A stretch of DNA of 64,000 bases from positions 1 through 64,000 of the forward strand of contig JAGQUR010000025.1 in NCBI GenBank assembly GCA_020438395.1. The letters are read 5' to 3'. Position numbers and translations under genes: made by a program. The notes under the pieces are model-generated. The model was not told the DNA's origin. It made no database searches and saw only the letters and a list, made by a program, of their open reading frames with translations. The stretch comes from Solirubrobacterales bacterium. Its GTDB lineage: Bacteria; Actinomycetota; Thermoleophilia; Solirubrobacterales; 70-9. Shown here in pieces: positions 40,857 through 50,224 of the stretch (positions are counted from its first letter, which is position 1; each line of letters starts with the position of its first letter).

Positions 40857-42647
40857 ATGGAGCCCAACGCGAGTTCTGAAGCTGCAGCCCCCCGGATCGC
40901 TCCCGGTACTCCCGGTGACGGCCTGATCCTCAATCCGAAGACCTGGTCGGCGCCGCATCTCGAGGCCGCCGACGAGGACCGGCTGAAGAAGATGATCGAG
41001 TGGTTCGAGAACCGCGGGCTGAAGCAGCTCAAGGACGATGACCGCGAGAACCGCTGGTACTCGGACTTTCTCGAGATGCAGGCGGAACTCGGGATCTTCA
41101 GCACCTTCCTCACTCCGGCGCGGGACGGTGAAGGCGACCCGGCCAGGCGATGGGACACGACCCGCATCTGCGAGTTCAATGAGCTCTCCGGCTTCTACGG
41201 GCTGCCCTACTGGTACACGTGGCAGGTCTCGATTCTGGGCCTCGGCCCGGTCTTCCAATCCGGGAACGAGACGGCCCGTAAGAAGGCGGCGGCCGAGCTC
41301 GAGAAGGGGTCGATCTTTGCCTTCGGTCTCTCCGAACGCGCACACGGTGCCGACATCTATTCGACCGACATGGTGCTCCGGCCCGCCGGCAATGACGGGG
41401 CGGGGGAGACCTACACCGCGACCGGCGGCAAGTACTACATCGGCAACGGCAACAAGGCGGCGATGGTCTCGGTCTTCGGTCGGGTCGACGGCATCGAGGG
41501 ACCGGACGGCTACGCATTCTTCGCCGCCAGCTCCAGCCACAGCAACTACGAGCTGGTCCGCAACGTGGTCAACTCGTCGAACTACGTCTCGCAGTTCAAC
41601 CTCAACGCCTATCCGGTCGAGTCGGCGGATGTACTGCACATGGGACCCGGCGCCTTCGACGCCGCCCTGAACACGGTCAACATCGGCAAGTTCAACCTAG
41701 GTTTCGCCTCGATCGGGATCTGCGAGCACGCCTTCTGGGAAGCGATCACCCATGCCGACAACCGCGTGCTCTACGGCATGAAGGTGACCGACTTCCCCCA
41801 GGTCCGGCAGGCCTTCACCGACGCCTTCGCCCGGGCGGTCGCGATGAAGCTCTTCGCCTGGCGGGCGGTCGACTACTTCCGCGCCGCCTCGCCGGATGAC
41901 CGGCGCTACCTGCTCTTCAACCCGCTGACCAAGATGAAGGTGACGACCGAGGGCGAAAAGGTGATCGACCTGCTCTGGGACGTGATCGCGGCCAAGGGCT
42001 TCGAACGGGACATGTGGTTCGAGATGGCAGCCCGGGACATTCGAGCCCTGCCGAAACTGGAGGGCACGGTCCACGTCAACATGGCCCTGGTCCTCAAGTT
42101 CATGGCCTCGTACCTGTTCAACCCGGACCCAGACCTGCAAGCGCCCGACCGGATGCAGGAGCCGGGCGACGACGATTTCCTCTTCCGACAGGGCCCTGCC
42201 CGCGGTCTCGGGAAGATCCGCTTCAGCCCCTGGGAGAAATCCTATGAGCCTTTCGCCGGGGTGCCGAACGTGGCGAGGTTCATGGAGCTGGCCGAGTCCT
42301 TCAAGAGCTTCCTGGTCGAATGCGGTCCCGACGAGGACCAGCAGAAGGATCTCGACTTCCTGCTCACCCTGGGCGAGATCTTCACCCTGATCCCCTACGG
42401 CCAGCTGATCTGCGAGCAGGCGGCCCTGATCGGGCTGCCGGAGGACACGCTCGACCAGATCTTCGACGTGATGATCCGAGACTTCTCCGCCTACGCCGCC
42501 GAGCTCCACGGCAAGACATCGACCACGGAGGCACAGGCCGAGTGGGCGCGTTCGGCGATCACCAGGCCGGTGGTTGACCAGGACCGGTTCGACTCGGTCT
42601 GGGAGAAGACCCGCGCTCTGGCCGGCGGCTACGAAATGAACCCGTAG
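40857..42647 (+). CDS. Acyl-CoA dehydrogenase family flavoprotein
   Basis: 596 residues, of the long (about 600) subclass. Middle beta-domain with IFAFGLSERAHGADIYSTDMVL and YYIGNGNKAAMVSVFGRV; helical C-terminal half with GFASIGICEHAFWEAITHADNRVLYGMKVTDFPQVRQAFTDAFAR, the usual position of FAD and tetramer contacts. It probably introduces an alpha-beta double bond into an acyl-CoA, but I cannot confirm the catalytic Glu. Ends 10 bases before the SRPBCC gene. Confidence 0.87.
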   Translation: MEPNASSEAAAPRIAPGTPGDGLILNPKTWSAPHLEAADEDRLKKMIEWFENRGLKQLKDDDRENRWYSDFLEMQAELGIFSTFLTPARDGEGDPARRWDTTRICEFNELSGFYGLPYWYTWQVSILGLGPVFQSGNETARKKAAAELEKGSIFAFGLSERAHGADIYSTDMVLRPAGNDGAGETYTATGGKYYIGNGNKAAMVSVFGRVDGIEGPDGYAFFAASSSHSNYELVRNVVNSSNYVSQFNLNAYPVESADVLHMGPGAFDAALNTVNIGKFNLGFASIGICEHAFWEAITHADNRVLYGMKVTDFPQVRQAFTDAFARAVAMKLFAWRAVDYFRAASPDDRRYLLFNPLTKMKVTTEGEKVIDLLWDVIAAKGFERDMWFEMAARDIRALPKLEGTVHVNMALVLKFMASYLFNPDPDLQAPDRMQEPGDDDFLFRQGPARGLGKIRFSPWEKSYEPFAGVPNVARFMELAESFKSFLVECGPDEDQQKDLDFLLTLGEIFTLIPYGQLICEQAALIGLPEDTLDQIFDVMIRDFSAYAAELHGKTSTTEAQAEWARSAITRPVVDQDRFDSVWEKTRALAGGYEMNP

Positions 42648-42657
42648 AATCGCGCTC

Positions 42658-43083
42658 ATGCAGCGGATGCGATTCGACAAGGATTTTGACCTGCCGCCCG
42701 ACCAGGTGTTCAGCTTCTTCGCCGAGCACGAAAACCTGGGGGGCGTTCTCGGAGCAGAGGTGACCAGACTGAGCGACGGCACTGACGGCCACCGCAACGG
42801 GGTCGGCTCTTCACGTCGCCTGAAGCCGCCCGGCCCGGTTCCCGCCTTCGAGGAGACGGTCACCGAGTTCGTACCGGACGAGAAGATCGTCTACAAGATC
42901 ACCAAGGGAACCCCGCTGAACCATCATCTCGGCACGGTCACCTTCGCGCCGACCGAATCCGGGACTCACATGGAGTGGAACATCGAGATCGGCGCCGCCT
43001 TTCCCGGTCTCGACTTCATCATCTCCAAGGTTCTGATCAGGAACATCGGAGGCGGGCTCGACCGCATGTCGATTCCCGCCTGA
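42658..43083 (+). CDS. SRPBCC (polyketide cyclase/dehydrase-like) family protein
   Basis: 141 residues. START-like helix-grip fold pattern: DKDFDLPPDQVFSFFAEHENLGG, SSRRLKPPGPVPAFEETVTEFVPDEKIVYKITKG, HHLGTVTFAPTESGTHMEWNIEIG, and a C-terminal helix. Such proteins bind hydrophobic ligands in a cavity. It follows the acyl-CoA dehydrogenase gene by 10 bases. Convergent with the antiporter gene. Confidence 0.85.
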   Translation: MQRMRFDKDFDLPPDQVFSFFAEHENLGGVLGAEVTRLSDGTDGHRNGVGSSRRLKPPGPVPAFEETVTEFVPDEKIVYKITKGTPLNHHLGTVTFAPTESGTHMEWNIEIGAAFPGLDFIISKVLIRNIGGGLDRMSIPA

Positions 43084-43087
43084 GGTC

Positions 43088-44329
43088 TCATTTCCTGATC
43101 TGGAGTTCCATCGCCTCCTCGCTCTCGGCGGCGGCTCCGTCTGACCTGATCACGCGAGAGTAGAGGTTGATCAGCGGTTCGGCCGTCAGTCCGTGGGCGA
43201 AGACGCTGACCAGAACGGTGAAAGTCATTGCCGCGAGGACGGTCGCAAGGGCAGGCAGCTCCGGTTCCTCCTCGATCACGACCAGGGCAAGGATGATCGA
43301 GGCGAGTCCCCGCGGTCCGAACCACCCCATGAAGAGGACCGAGCTTCGCTTCAGCCCGGTCCCGATCGTGGATATTGCGACCGGGACCATCCTGATCAGG
43401 GTGAGACTGAGCAGGCCGTAGACGATCACGTGCCAGGTCAGGCCGTCGAGCAGCGTGATCGCGCTGGCACCGAACACGAAGAAGATGATCAGGTTGAGGA
43501 GCTGGCCCTCGTCCTCGGTGAACGCGAGGATCCTCTGACCGGTGTGAGGGGTGATGCGTCCGGCTGCCAGCCCGGCGGTGAAGGCCGCGATGAAGCCGTT
43601 TCCGCCAAGGAAGTCGGCCAGGGCCCAGGATCCGACGGCCAGCCCGACCAGGCCGAGCTGCTGGAAGGGCGTGGAGACCAGGTCGCGGTCCGTAGCCCGC
43701 TCGAAGAGGAAGCCGCCGGCCAGTCCGGTGGCGAGTCCGACCCCCGCGCCGATCCCGATCTGCTCGATCACGAAGGTCGCCCATCCGGTGGCGGTCACGA
43801 CGGTTTCGGTCACCGCTAGTCCCACGAAGAGGAAGAGGAACGGAATCGAGAGTCCGTCGTTGAGGCCGCTTTCCACGTTCAGGGCCTGCCTGATTCGCTG
43901 AGGCACCTTCTGGCTTGAAACCACGGCCTGGCCCAGGGCGGCGTCGGTGGGAGCGAGGATCGCCGCCACGATTGCGGCTTCCCAGAACTCGACTTCCTTC
44001 AGCAGCACGGCGCCGATCAGGACGCCCAGAATGATGGTCAGCGGCATCCCGATGCCGAGCAGCCGGACCGGCAGGTTGCGGTTCCCGCTCAGTGCGCGAA
44101 GGTCGATTCTGGCCGCGTCCGCAAAGAGCACGATCACGAGGGCGATCTCGGCGAGGGCCAGTCCGGTCTCGCCGGTCAGGGTCAGATCGAAAACCCCCAG
44201 CACGTCGGGGCCGAGCAGGACACCTGCCGCAACGAACACCATGGGAGGAGTGATGGCCCAGCCGGAGAGCTTGTCCGAAACCAGGCTGTAGGCGAACAGG
44301 ACCGCGGCGATGATTCCGATTTCGGCCAT
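43088..44329 (-). CDS. Na+/H+ antiporter, CPA1/NhaP type
   Basis: 413 residues, about 12 hydrophobic spans. CPA features: LGPDVLGVFDLTLTGETGLALAEIALVIVLFADAARID (N-terminal), AILAPTDAALGQAVVSS with the D-A-A region, and VESGLNDGLSIPF with the N-D pair used for cation/proton exchange. The tail SEEAMELQIRK is short. Membrane exchanger for pH and sodium homeostasis. Confidence 0.9.
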   Translation of the reverse strand: MAEIGIIAAVLFAYSLVSDKLSGWAITPPMVFVAAGVLLGPDVLGVFDLTLTGETGLALAEIALVIVLFADAARIDLRALSGNRNLPVRLLGIGMPLTIILGVLIGAVLLKEVEFWEAAIVAAILAPTDAALGQAVVSSQKVPQRIRQALNVESGLNDGLSIPFLFLFVGLAVTETVVTATGWATFVIEQIGIGAGVGLATGLAGGFLFERATDRDLVSTPFQQLGLVGLAVGSWALADFLGGNGFIAAFTAGLAAGRITPHTGQRILAFTEDEGQLLNLIIFFVFGASAITLLDGLTWHVIVYGLLSLTLIRMVPVAISTIGTGLKRSSVLFMGWFGPRGLASIILALVVIEEEPELPALATVLAAMTFTVLVSVFAHGLTAEPLINLYSRVIRSDGAAAESEEAMELQIRK

Positions 44330-44367
44330 CTGGCAGCGACTCTAATCGAGGGTCCGGTGGCTCCGGG

Positions 44368-45036
44368 TCAGGAGGCGATCGGCGCCTTGGCGCGGATTTC
44401 GTCGAGCAGACGCTGGGCCATTTCCTGGTCGTCTTCGTCCGGACGCGGCTGGCCACCCGCCGGTTCGAAGAACTCGACCGTGACCAGCGGCCGTTTGGGG
44501 AAGCGCTTCAGGTCGGTGCCGCCGGTCACTGCGACAAGTACGACCGGCGTTCCCGGGCAGGCCCGGGCCAGTCGGGAGATCCCGCGCCGGGCCCTCAGGT
44601 TGGTGCCGCGGGAAAGGGTGCCCTCGGGGAAGATTCCGATCGTCTCGCCGCGGCCGGCCGCATCGACCGCTGCCTCCAGCGCCGCGGTGTCACTCTCTCC
44701 GCGGCGAATCGGGATCTGGGCGGCTTCGTCGAGAATCCAGGCAAGCGGCCGGAATTTCCAGAGGGTGTGCTTGGCGAGGAAGCGGAGCTGGCGCTGTTTC
44801 CACATCATCGCCTCAATGATCGCCAGCGGGTCAAGCCACGAATCGTGGTTGGAGACGATCAGCGCGCCGCCCTTGCCCGGCAGGTGTTCGAGGCCCTTGA
44901 CCTGGATGCGCGCCCACCAGCGGAGCGGCCGCAGGATGAGGCGGACGGTCTGGTAGAGCATCCAGCCCCGTCGTTCGGAGACCGCGGTCGTGATCTCTTC
45001 GGCCGCGACGGAATCGTCGGCGATCGACGTACTCAT
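44368..45036 (-). CDS. 1-acyl-sn-glycerol-3-phosphate acyltransferase-like protein
   Basis: 222 residues. PlsC-type motifs: SNHDSWLDPL (H-x4-D catalytic), FPEGTLSRG (phosphate-binding E-G-T), and ACPGTPVVLVAVTGG. It probably acylates lysophosphatidic acid or a related lysolipid at the inner membrane face. One hydrophobic stretch near the N-terminus. Ends 38 bases upstream (in minus sense) of the antiporter gene and may be co-transcribed with it. Confidence 0.87.
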   Translation of the reverse strand: MSTSIADDSVAAEEITTAVSERRGWMLYQTVRLILRPLRWWARIQVKGLEHLPGKGGALIVSNHDSWLDPLAIIEAMMWKQRQLRFLAKHTLWKFRPLAWILDEAAQIPIRRGESDTAALEAAVDAAGRGETIGIFPEGTLSRGTNLRARRGISRLARACPGTPVVLVAVTGGTDLKRFPKRPLVTVEFFEPAGGQPRPDEDDQEMAQRLLDEIRAKAPIAS

Positions 45037-45161
45037 CGTCTTTCCACAGTGCCTTGCGGATCCATGAACACACGACTCTAGAGCCTGTGGGTATGAAGAC
45101 TCGCCTGTTTGTCTAAATCATCCGAAACGGGTGATCCGGGCCGGTGCTACGGCCCCTGGAC

Positions 45162-45962
45162 TCAGGCGCTGAGCTTCCCGGACTTCAACTGGCGGGGGGA
45201 GGGGCCGGGCAGGATGGTGCCTTCCTTCTGCTGCATCATCTTCCGGGTCAGCACCACAACAGCGATCGCGAACAGCGGGGAGAGAGCCACTTCGGCGAGG
45301 GCTTCCCCCAGACCGACCGCGATGAAGGAGTGGCCGAGGAGCGCTTCGCAGGCCGCTTCGATTCCCTTCCGGACCGATTCGCCCAGCACCTCGATCGGAA
45401 CCAGGATCATGAAGACCAGCCAGTAACTGCCGCGGACCAGTCGGAAGCTTCTTCTGAACGCAGACTTCACGCCCTGTTGCTCGATTTCGACGATCGGCCC
45501 GGCCAGGGCGAAATAGACGAGCGCGGCGAAGCCCGGAATGATCAGCAGCACGAAGCCGAAGGCGATCGACAGCACGTAGAGGACGTCGACCACGATCAGG
45601 GGACCGAACTTCAGGTGCTTTGTCAGGAACCGGATGCCCGGGGGCCTGCCGTCCTCCGCATGGGTCAGCGAAAGCCCGATCGCACCGGCCAGGAATACCT
45701 CCCCGAGGACGCCGGTGGCCGTCACCGCGAGGGCGCCGACGATCAGGGCCAGTACTTTCACGTCGTGGCCGGGACCGATCGACTCGAGCGCGTGGGAGTC
45801 GGCGGCGCCCAGCAGCCCGAGCGGAACGAAGATGATCAGCGAGAGGGTGAGGATGTCTGCCCACCAGGCGCGGTAGACGTGGAAGATTCCGTCGATGACG
45901 TCGACCGCCTCGCCCATGAGGCGGTTCAGGCGATCGCTCTTCTTCTGCTCACGGGCGGCCAT
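45162..45962 (-). CDS. Multi-pass membrane protein of unknown function
   Basis: 266 residues with about five to six hydrophobic spans (LTLSLIIFVPLGLLGA, VLALIVGALAVTATGVLGEVFLAGAI, GPLIVVDVLYVLSIAFGFVLLIIPGF, YWLVFMILVPIEVLG). The arrangement resembles glycerophosphodiester-phosphodiesterase-type membrane domains, but no catalytic part is present. Basic tail. No close family I can name. Confidence 0.65.
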   Translation of the reverse strand: MAAREQKKSDRLNRLMGEAVDVIDGIFHVYRAWWADILTLSLIIFVPLGLLGAADSHALESIGPGHDVKVLALIVGALAVTATGVLGEVFLAGAIGLSLTHAEDGRPPGIRFLTKHLKFGPLIVVDVLYVLSIAFGFVLLIIPGFAALVYFALAGPIVEIEQQGVKSAFRRSFRLVRGSYWLVFMILVPIEVLGESVRKGIEAACEALLGHSFIAVGLGEALAEVALSPLFAIAVVVLTRKMMQQKEGTILPGPSPRQLKSGKLSA

Positions 45963-46006
45963 GCGCCGGAAAGTCTTTCAGCAACGGGCCGAAATGCCCG
46001 TGAGGG

Positions 46007-46741
46007 TCAGGTCTGGCCCCGGGGCGGGGCCGCTCCTGTCTGTTTCTGCCTCTCGCGGCGCTGGGCCGCCTCGGTCTGCACCGCATCGAGGATCGCTTCC
46101 AGGTCCTCGCGGTTGATGTCGTAGGTGCTGCCGACCCGTCCGAGTACGGCGTCGAGGTCGGCGTCTGTGAACTGGCCTTCGCCTGCCTTGACGCCCGGTC
46201 CGGGAGAGGGGACGAGGGCCCGGTGGGGGTAGGAATGGCCGGTCACGACCCGGTGAAACACCCAGGCCAGGGCGACGATCGCCAGCGAGTCAAGCAGGAT
46301 CGGAACCACCGGGAAGAGGGTTCCGATGTCGGTGTCGGTGGTCGCGGCGAGGACCGCGGTCAGCGCGGCCGCCCCTCCGGGAGGGTGGAGGCAGCGGGCC
46401 ACCGTCATTACCGCGATCGCCGCAGCCACGGCCACTCCCGCCGCCAGTGGTTCGGGGGAGATCAGGTGAACGCAGACGACCCCGGTCAGGGCCGAGATCG
46501 TGCTGCCCCCGATCACCGGCCAGGGCTGGGCAAGCGGCGTGGCGGGGACGGCAAAGACGAGTACGGCCGAAGCTCCGACCGGCGCCAGGATCCAGGTCTG
46601 GTCGTGAAGCTCGTGACCGGCCAGGTTCGCGCTGATTCCGATCAGCGCGACCCCGGCCAGGGCACCGGCACAGGCAAGGGCCCGGTCGCGAACCGTCGCG
46701 CCGGGCAGAAGCGGCACGAACCACCACTTGCCCTCCGTCAC
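46007..46741 (-). CDS. HPP family membrane protein
   Basis: 244 residues from GTG 46739-46741. Four to five hydrophobic spans and the family-defining L-H-P-P-G-G-A-A motif in RCLHPPGGAAALTAVLA, with the preceding PVGASAVLVFAVPATPLAQPWPVIGGS typical of PF04982. HPP proteins have been linked to nitrite uptake in cyanobacteria and plastids. The acidic tail (FTDADLDAVLGRVGSTYDINREDLEAIL) is soluble. Its start lies one base from the upstream gene's stop, so they are one unit. Confidence 0.88.
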   Translation of the reverse strand: MTEGKWWFVPLLPGATVRDRALACAGALAGVALIGISANLAGHELHDQTWILAPVGASAVLVFAVPATPLAQPWPVIGGSTISALTGVVCVHLISPEPLAAGVAVAAAIAVMTVARCLHPPGGAAALTAVLAATTDTDIGTLFPVVPILLDSLAIVALAWVFHRVVTGHSYPHRALVPSPGPGVKAGEGQFTDADLDAVLGRVGSTYDINREDLEAILDAVQTEAAQRRERQKQTGAAPPRGQT

Positions 46742-46742
46742 G

Positions 46743-47291
46743 TCAGGCCTTGCGGCAAAGCGCCCTCGCGTTGGTCAGCTCGGCATCACCGAGATCCCTG
46801 GCCTGGCCGAAGGATTCCCAGCCGACCTTCCACTGGCTGCCGCGACGAGCCACGGCGGTCACATAGGACCCGCCCTTGATCTTTCCTCGCACGATCGCGG
46901 TGATGTTCCTGCCCCTGATCCGGGCGTTCTCTACCCGCCAGCCTTTCTTCACGAAACTTTCCCCGCCGTCGTAGCTGAAGGAGCCGTTGGCGCAGTAGAC
47001 GCTGTCGACGTACACCCCGTCGGCCCTGGTGCCGGCGATCATCTTGTTCTTGAGGATTCCGTAGACGCGGCGGTTGACCTTGCATTTTGCGAGTCGCTTG
47101 CGCGCGGCCCGTTTGGCCGCCGGGGTGTTGGCTGTCCGGATCTGCTTGCTGAACTTGGTGCAGCCCGGCTGCTTCCACCTGGCCTCGGCCGGTGATTCGA
47201 CCATGAAGAGTGAAACCGTGATGGCGACTGCTGCCACCACCGAACCGGTCAGCCTGCCGGTGCTCATCCTGCGCATCGCTGAGAACATCAT
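46743..47291 (-). CDS. Secreted basic protein of unknown function
   Basis: 182 residues from ATG 47289-47291, with AAAGGCGGGCAG as ribosome site. Signal segment at about 12-35 (TGRLTGSVVAAVAITVSLFMVESPAEA). The mature part is Lys/Arg-rich with five Cys and a beta-rich second half (VYVDSVYCANGSFSYDGGESFVKKGW). I do not recognise the fold. Precedes the HPP gene in the same unit. Confidence 0.6.
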   Translation of the reverse strand: MMFSAMRRMSTGRLTGSVVAAVAITVSLFMVESPAEARWKQPGCTKFSKQIRTANTPAAKRAARKRLAKCKVNRRVYGILKNKMIAGTRADGVYVDSVYCANGSFSYDGGESFVKKGWRVENARIRGRNITAIVRGKIKGGSYVTAVARRGSQWKVGWESFGQARDLGDAELTNARALCRKA

Positions 47292-47414
47292 CTGCCCGCC
47301 TTTCGGTCTTGCTCGTGAGTTCGTCTTCCCCCGGACCACGCCAACCATATGAACTGGACCGGGAGAACGTCCCCCGGCCGCGAGTGGCCGGCTACTGGTC
47401 TCGGCCGGGGTCGG

Positions 47415-48257
47415 TCAGCCGAGTTCGAGGGTGGTGATGCCGTAGATCCGGTCGAGGGGGAGGTCCGGGGCTGGGCCTCGGTACATGCGGGTGGTGGGGA
47501 AGCTCTTCTCCATGCCCAGGTTTGTGAAGAGGTCGAAGGCGTTCCGGTTGGGCTCGGGGGCGTCGACCGAGATCGGGCCGGTCAAGCGTCCGGCGAGGGC
47601 GAGGAGCAGGTCCCGGGCGGTGTCCTTGTTGGCGGCGAAGAAGGGGCCGATCCGGTTGCCGGTGCTGGTCGGGCGGGAGGCGGCGAAGCCGGTGATCTCG
47701 CCGTCGTTCGTGGCTACCAGGCCCTGGCGGCCCTCTCCGTTCATCCACTGGCTCAGGAAATCGGGCCTCGGGCCGAAGTAGTGGCCGGCGTCGAAGGCGA
47801 CCAGATCTTCGAAGGGCACCGAGGTGGCGGGCTGGATAGGTGAGCCCGGTTCCGGGTCCGGAAGGTCAGCGGCCTCGGCCGAGAACCTGGCGTTTCCGTA
47901 GGCGGGCTCGAACCCTTCAGACGCGTAGGTGGCGACCTGCTCGGGAACCGCGTCGAGGCCAAGGGTCAGACCTTCGAAACGTCCAAGAGTCTCATCCCAC
48001 AACTGCTTGCCAAGTCCCTGCCCCCGCAACTCAGCGGCCACGATGTACAGACCGACGAAGGCGACATCCGGGGAACCGCGGACGACCGAGATCGTGGCGA
48101 CCGTCTCGCCGTCCGTTACCGAGCGGAAGAAGCCTTCGGGGTCGGCGGCGAAGAAGGGCCGGTGATCACCGAGACCGGGCTGCCAGCCCTCGGACTCGGC
48201 CCAGGCAACCGCCTCGCCGACCCCCGTCTCGTCCATCGTCTCAACGTCCGGATTCAA
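47415..48257 (-). CDS. GNAT family N-acetyltransferase, double-domain
   Basis: 280 residues. The first GNAT unit holds AFVGLYIVAAELRGQGLGKQLWDETL, with the acetyl-CoA loop R-G-Q-G-L-G; the second half (about 140-280) is a second, weaker acetyltransferase-like domain, as in two-domain GNATs. Acceptor unknown. TTG 48257 overlaps the upstream stop as TTGA, favouring translational coupling; ATG at 48236 is the alternative. Confidence 0.85.
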   Translation of the reverse strand: MNPDVETMDETGVGEAVAWAESEGWQPGLGDHRPFFAADPEGFFRSVTDGETVATISVVRGSPDVAFVGLYIVAAELRGQGLGKQLWDETLGRFEGLTLGLDAVPEQVATYASEGFEPAYGNARFSAEAADLPDPEPGSPIQPATSVPFEDLVAFDAGHYFGPRPDFLSQWMNGEGRQGLVATNDGEITGFAASRPTSTGNRIGPFFAANKDTARDLLLALAGRLTGPISVDAPEPNRNAFDLFTNLGMEKSFPTTRMYRGPAPDLPLDRIYGITTLELG

Positions 48258-48856
48258 TGCCGGTCAATCATGACCGTTCCCGCGGAGGCGGGGGTGCCGG
48301 CCACCCGGGCCGGGGCCGGCTTGCTGCTCCGTTGGGTCAAGCGCATGATCAGCAGCACCAGGGCCGGGCCCGAAGTGAGCGCAACCGGGATCCAGACCCA
48401 GGGCTGGAAGGCGTCGGTGCCGGCGCCGAAGGTGTGGACCAGGCCGAGCAGCCAGAAGATCGCGATGAAACGGTGAGCGGTGCGCCAGCGCGACGGCCCG
48501 ATCCAGCGGCGCAGGTAGTAGCTCAGACCGAGCAGGGCCAGTCCGTAGCCGGCGATGATCCCGATCCCGGTCCAAAGCGAGCGGTAGGACATCACGAAGG
48601 GAATGGAGATCCCGGCCAGGCCGGGCTTCAGCCACGGGTCGCCGAGCAGGATCAGGCCATGAGCGGCGACCAGCACGATCGTCGCCATTGAAAGCGCCTC
48701 GTGGAGAGGCCTGAGTTCGAAGTTCTTCCTCAGCTTCGGAAAAGGCATGCCCCGGCTGCTGAGCAGGCCGATGGTCACCGAGAGCCCGGCAAAGAGGATC
48801 GCCGCGATACCCGCACCGCGGCTGAGGATCCAGAAGATGTGAACGCCATTACTCAC
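48254..48856 (-). CDS. Ferric-reductase-like transmembrane protein
   Basis: 200 residues with about six hydrophobic spans. Two His pairs on neighbouring helices fit heme b ligation: LRPLHEALSMATIVLVAAHGLILL and WRTAHRFIAIFWLLGLVHTFGAG. The family (PF01794) passes electrons across the membrane. It lacks the flavin/NAD domain of complete ferric reductases, so it needs another electron donor or acceptor. It overlaps the ApbE gene by 8 bases (48849-48856) in the same minus-strand unit. Confidence 0.82.
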   Translation of the reverse strand: MSNGVHIFWILSRGAGIAAILFAGLSVTIGLLSSRGMPFPKLRKNFELRPLHEALSMATIVLVAAHGLILLGDPWLKPGLAGISIPFVMSYRSLWTGIGIIAGYGLALLGLSYYLRRWIGPSRWRTAHRFIAIFWLLGLVHTFGAGTDAFQPWVWIPVALTSGPALVLLIMRLTQRSSKPAPARVAGTPASAGTVMIDRH

Positions 48857-49766
48857 GGCCCGGCCTCCGTCGGAAATCCCAGGCGCGGATCTCGCCGCTG
48901 TCGGTCACGAACATGCCGCCGTCGATCAGCCATTCGGAGGCGCGGTCGGGTCCGGAAAGCAGGGCTGCCTTCGCCCGCACCTCGGCTTCGACCGCGGTGG
49001 GGGCCACGGCGGTCACCTGGACCAGTCCGGTCCGGGCCGGCAGGCCGGTGCGGGGGTCGATCAGATGGTGGGAGCGTCCCGATTCGACCTCCCAGGAGCG
49101 GCGGGTCGTGCCACTGGTGGCGATCGCGCCCGACGGGGCGGTGTAGTCGGCGATCACCCCGGCATCGGGGAAAGGGGAGGTGACGTCGATCCGGCGCTCG
49201 GCACCGTTGGTTCCGCCGAACCGAAGGTCGCCGGCACATACAACTGCCCAGGAATCGAAGTCCCGCAGCCTCTCGGCGACGATGTCGGCGGCCAGGCCCT
49301 TGCCGATGCCCCCGGAATCCAGGCGCAGCCCGGGAGGGCGGATCACGGCCGATGCGTCGCGGTCGACCTTCACGTCGGACCAGTTCCATTGCCTGGCCGG
49401 GACGGTCGCCGTGGGAGTTTCCGGTCGCGGCTCGAGCGGGCTGTCCGGATCGATCGATTCGGTGTATCCGGCGGCTTCGACCTGATCGAGCAGCGTGGCG
49501 TCAACCAGACCGCCGCTCATCTCGCCGGCCAGGCGGACATCCTCGGCGAAGCGCAGGAGGAGCGGGCTCGCGGCCACGGACTGTTCGGAGTTGGCGTTCA
49601 GCCGACAGAGCTCGCTCGACTCTTCGAAGCGGGTCAGCCGCCGGTGCAGGTCAAGAACCATCTCCCGGGCCTCTTCGACCGCGAGGTCGGATCCGGGCCC
49701 TTCAGCCTGGATCAGGACCTTGCCGCCGAGGGCCGGGAAGTCGAGGGTCGTGACCTGTGCGTTCAT
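48849..49766 (-). CDS. apbE: FAD:protein FMN transferase (ApbE)
   Basis: 305 residues. Family marks: RLTRFEESSELCRLN, GLRLDSGGIGKGLAADIVAERL, VVCAGDLRFGG, IATSGTTRRSWEVE, and HHLIDPRTGLPA. It transfers FMN from FAD to a Thr/Ser of an exported protein, in a magnesium-dependent reaction. No standard signal peptide or lipobox is visible, unlike many secreted ApbEs, so a cytoplasmic or tethered form is possible. It is encoded with a heme-b membrane protein and two anchored proteins, but I see no clear FMN-binding-domain partner in the window. Confidence 0.9.
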   Translation of the reverse strand: MNAQVTTLDFPALGGKVLIQAEGPGSDLAVEEAREMVLDLHRRLTRFEESSELCRLNANSEQSVAASPLLLRFAEDVRLAGEMSGGLVDATLLDQVEAAGYTESIDPDSPLEPRPETPTATVPARQWNWSDVKVDRDASAVIRPPGLRLDSGGIGKGLAADIVAERLRDFDSWAVVCAGDLRFGGTNGAERRIDVTSPFPDAGVIADYTAPSGAIATSGTTRRSWEVESGRSHHLIDPRTGLPARTGLVQVTAVAPTAVEAEVRAKAALLSGPDRASEWLIDGGMFVTDSGEIRAWDFRRRPGRE

Positions 49767-50155
49767 GACTGGCTGGTGGTCAGCGGAGCAGTGGTGGTCG
49801 TCGGCGGAGTGACGGTTGTCGTGGGAGGAGTGACCGTCGTGGTGGAGGGGGCCACGGTGGTTGAAGTCGAGCCGGAACCTTCCTCCTCGCCGTCGTCGCC
49901 AAAGGCCGATGCAACCTGGTTCGCGAGTGAGCTCAGTCCGTCTGAGCTCTCACCGTCATCACTCCTGGTCACCGATGAAGTGACCGTCGCGGTCGAGCCT
50001 GTCTGCTGTTCGAGAGAACGGAACAGGATGGCGCCGCTGAAGACGGCCACCATCACTGTTGCTCCGTATGCGATCCGGCGCCGGATGTTCCTGACGCGAA
50101 TCCCTCGGGCCCGCTTTCTTGCCTCTGCCAGTTCTTTTCCGTTCAGTGTTTCCAT
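49763..50155 (-). CDS. Anchored protein with Thr/Pro-rich extracytoplasmic tail
   Basis: 130 residues. A basic N-terminus (RKRARGIRVRNIRRRIAYG) and one hydrophobic segment (about 31-46, ATVMVAVFSGAILFRSL) predict N-in anchoring. The tail alternates Ser/Asp/Glu/Gly stretches and ends in repeated VTPPTTT units. No domain is recognised. Overlaps the apbE start by 4 bases, so translationally coupled. Confidence 0.6.
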   Translation of the reverse strand: METLNGKELAEARKRARGIRVRNIRRRIAYGATVMVAVFSGAILFRSLEQQTGSTATVTSSVTRSDDGESSDGLSSLANQVASAFGDDGEEEGSGSTSTTVAPSTTTVTPPTTTVTPPTTTTAPLTTSQS

Positions 50156-50204
50156 GGTTGGTAAAGGTTCGAATATCAGGCTTGGGGGAGTGTGAATCGC
50201 GCGT

Positions 50205-50214
50205 GAGAATTCTC
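50205..50214. promoter_or_regulatory. GAGAATTCTC palindrome
   Basis: A perfect 10-bp palindrome in the 69-base gap between the two anchored-protein genes, upstream of the start at 50155 in minus sense. Similar TGAGAG-TTTTCT letters lie near the response regulator start. A possible regulator site. Confidence 0.35.
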
Positions 50215-50224
50215 TGAAACTTGC

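Noticed and set aside
47374-47391. CCGGCC/GGCCGG hairpin near the GNAT gene end
   Set aside because: Short, common in GC-rich DNA and without a T-tract, so not called a terminator.
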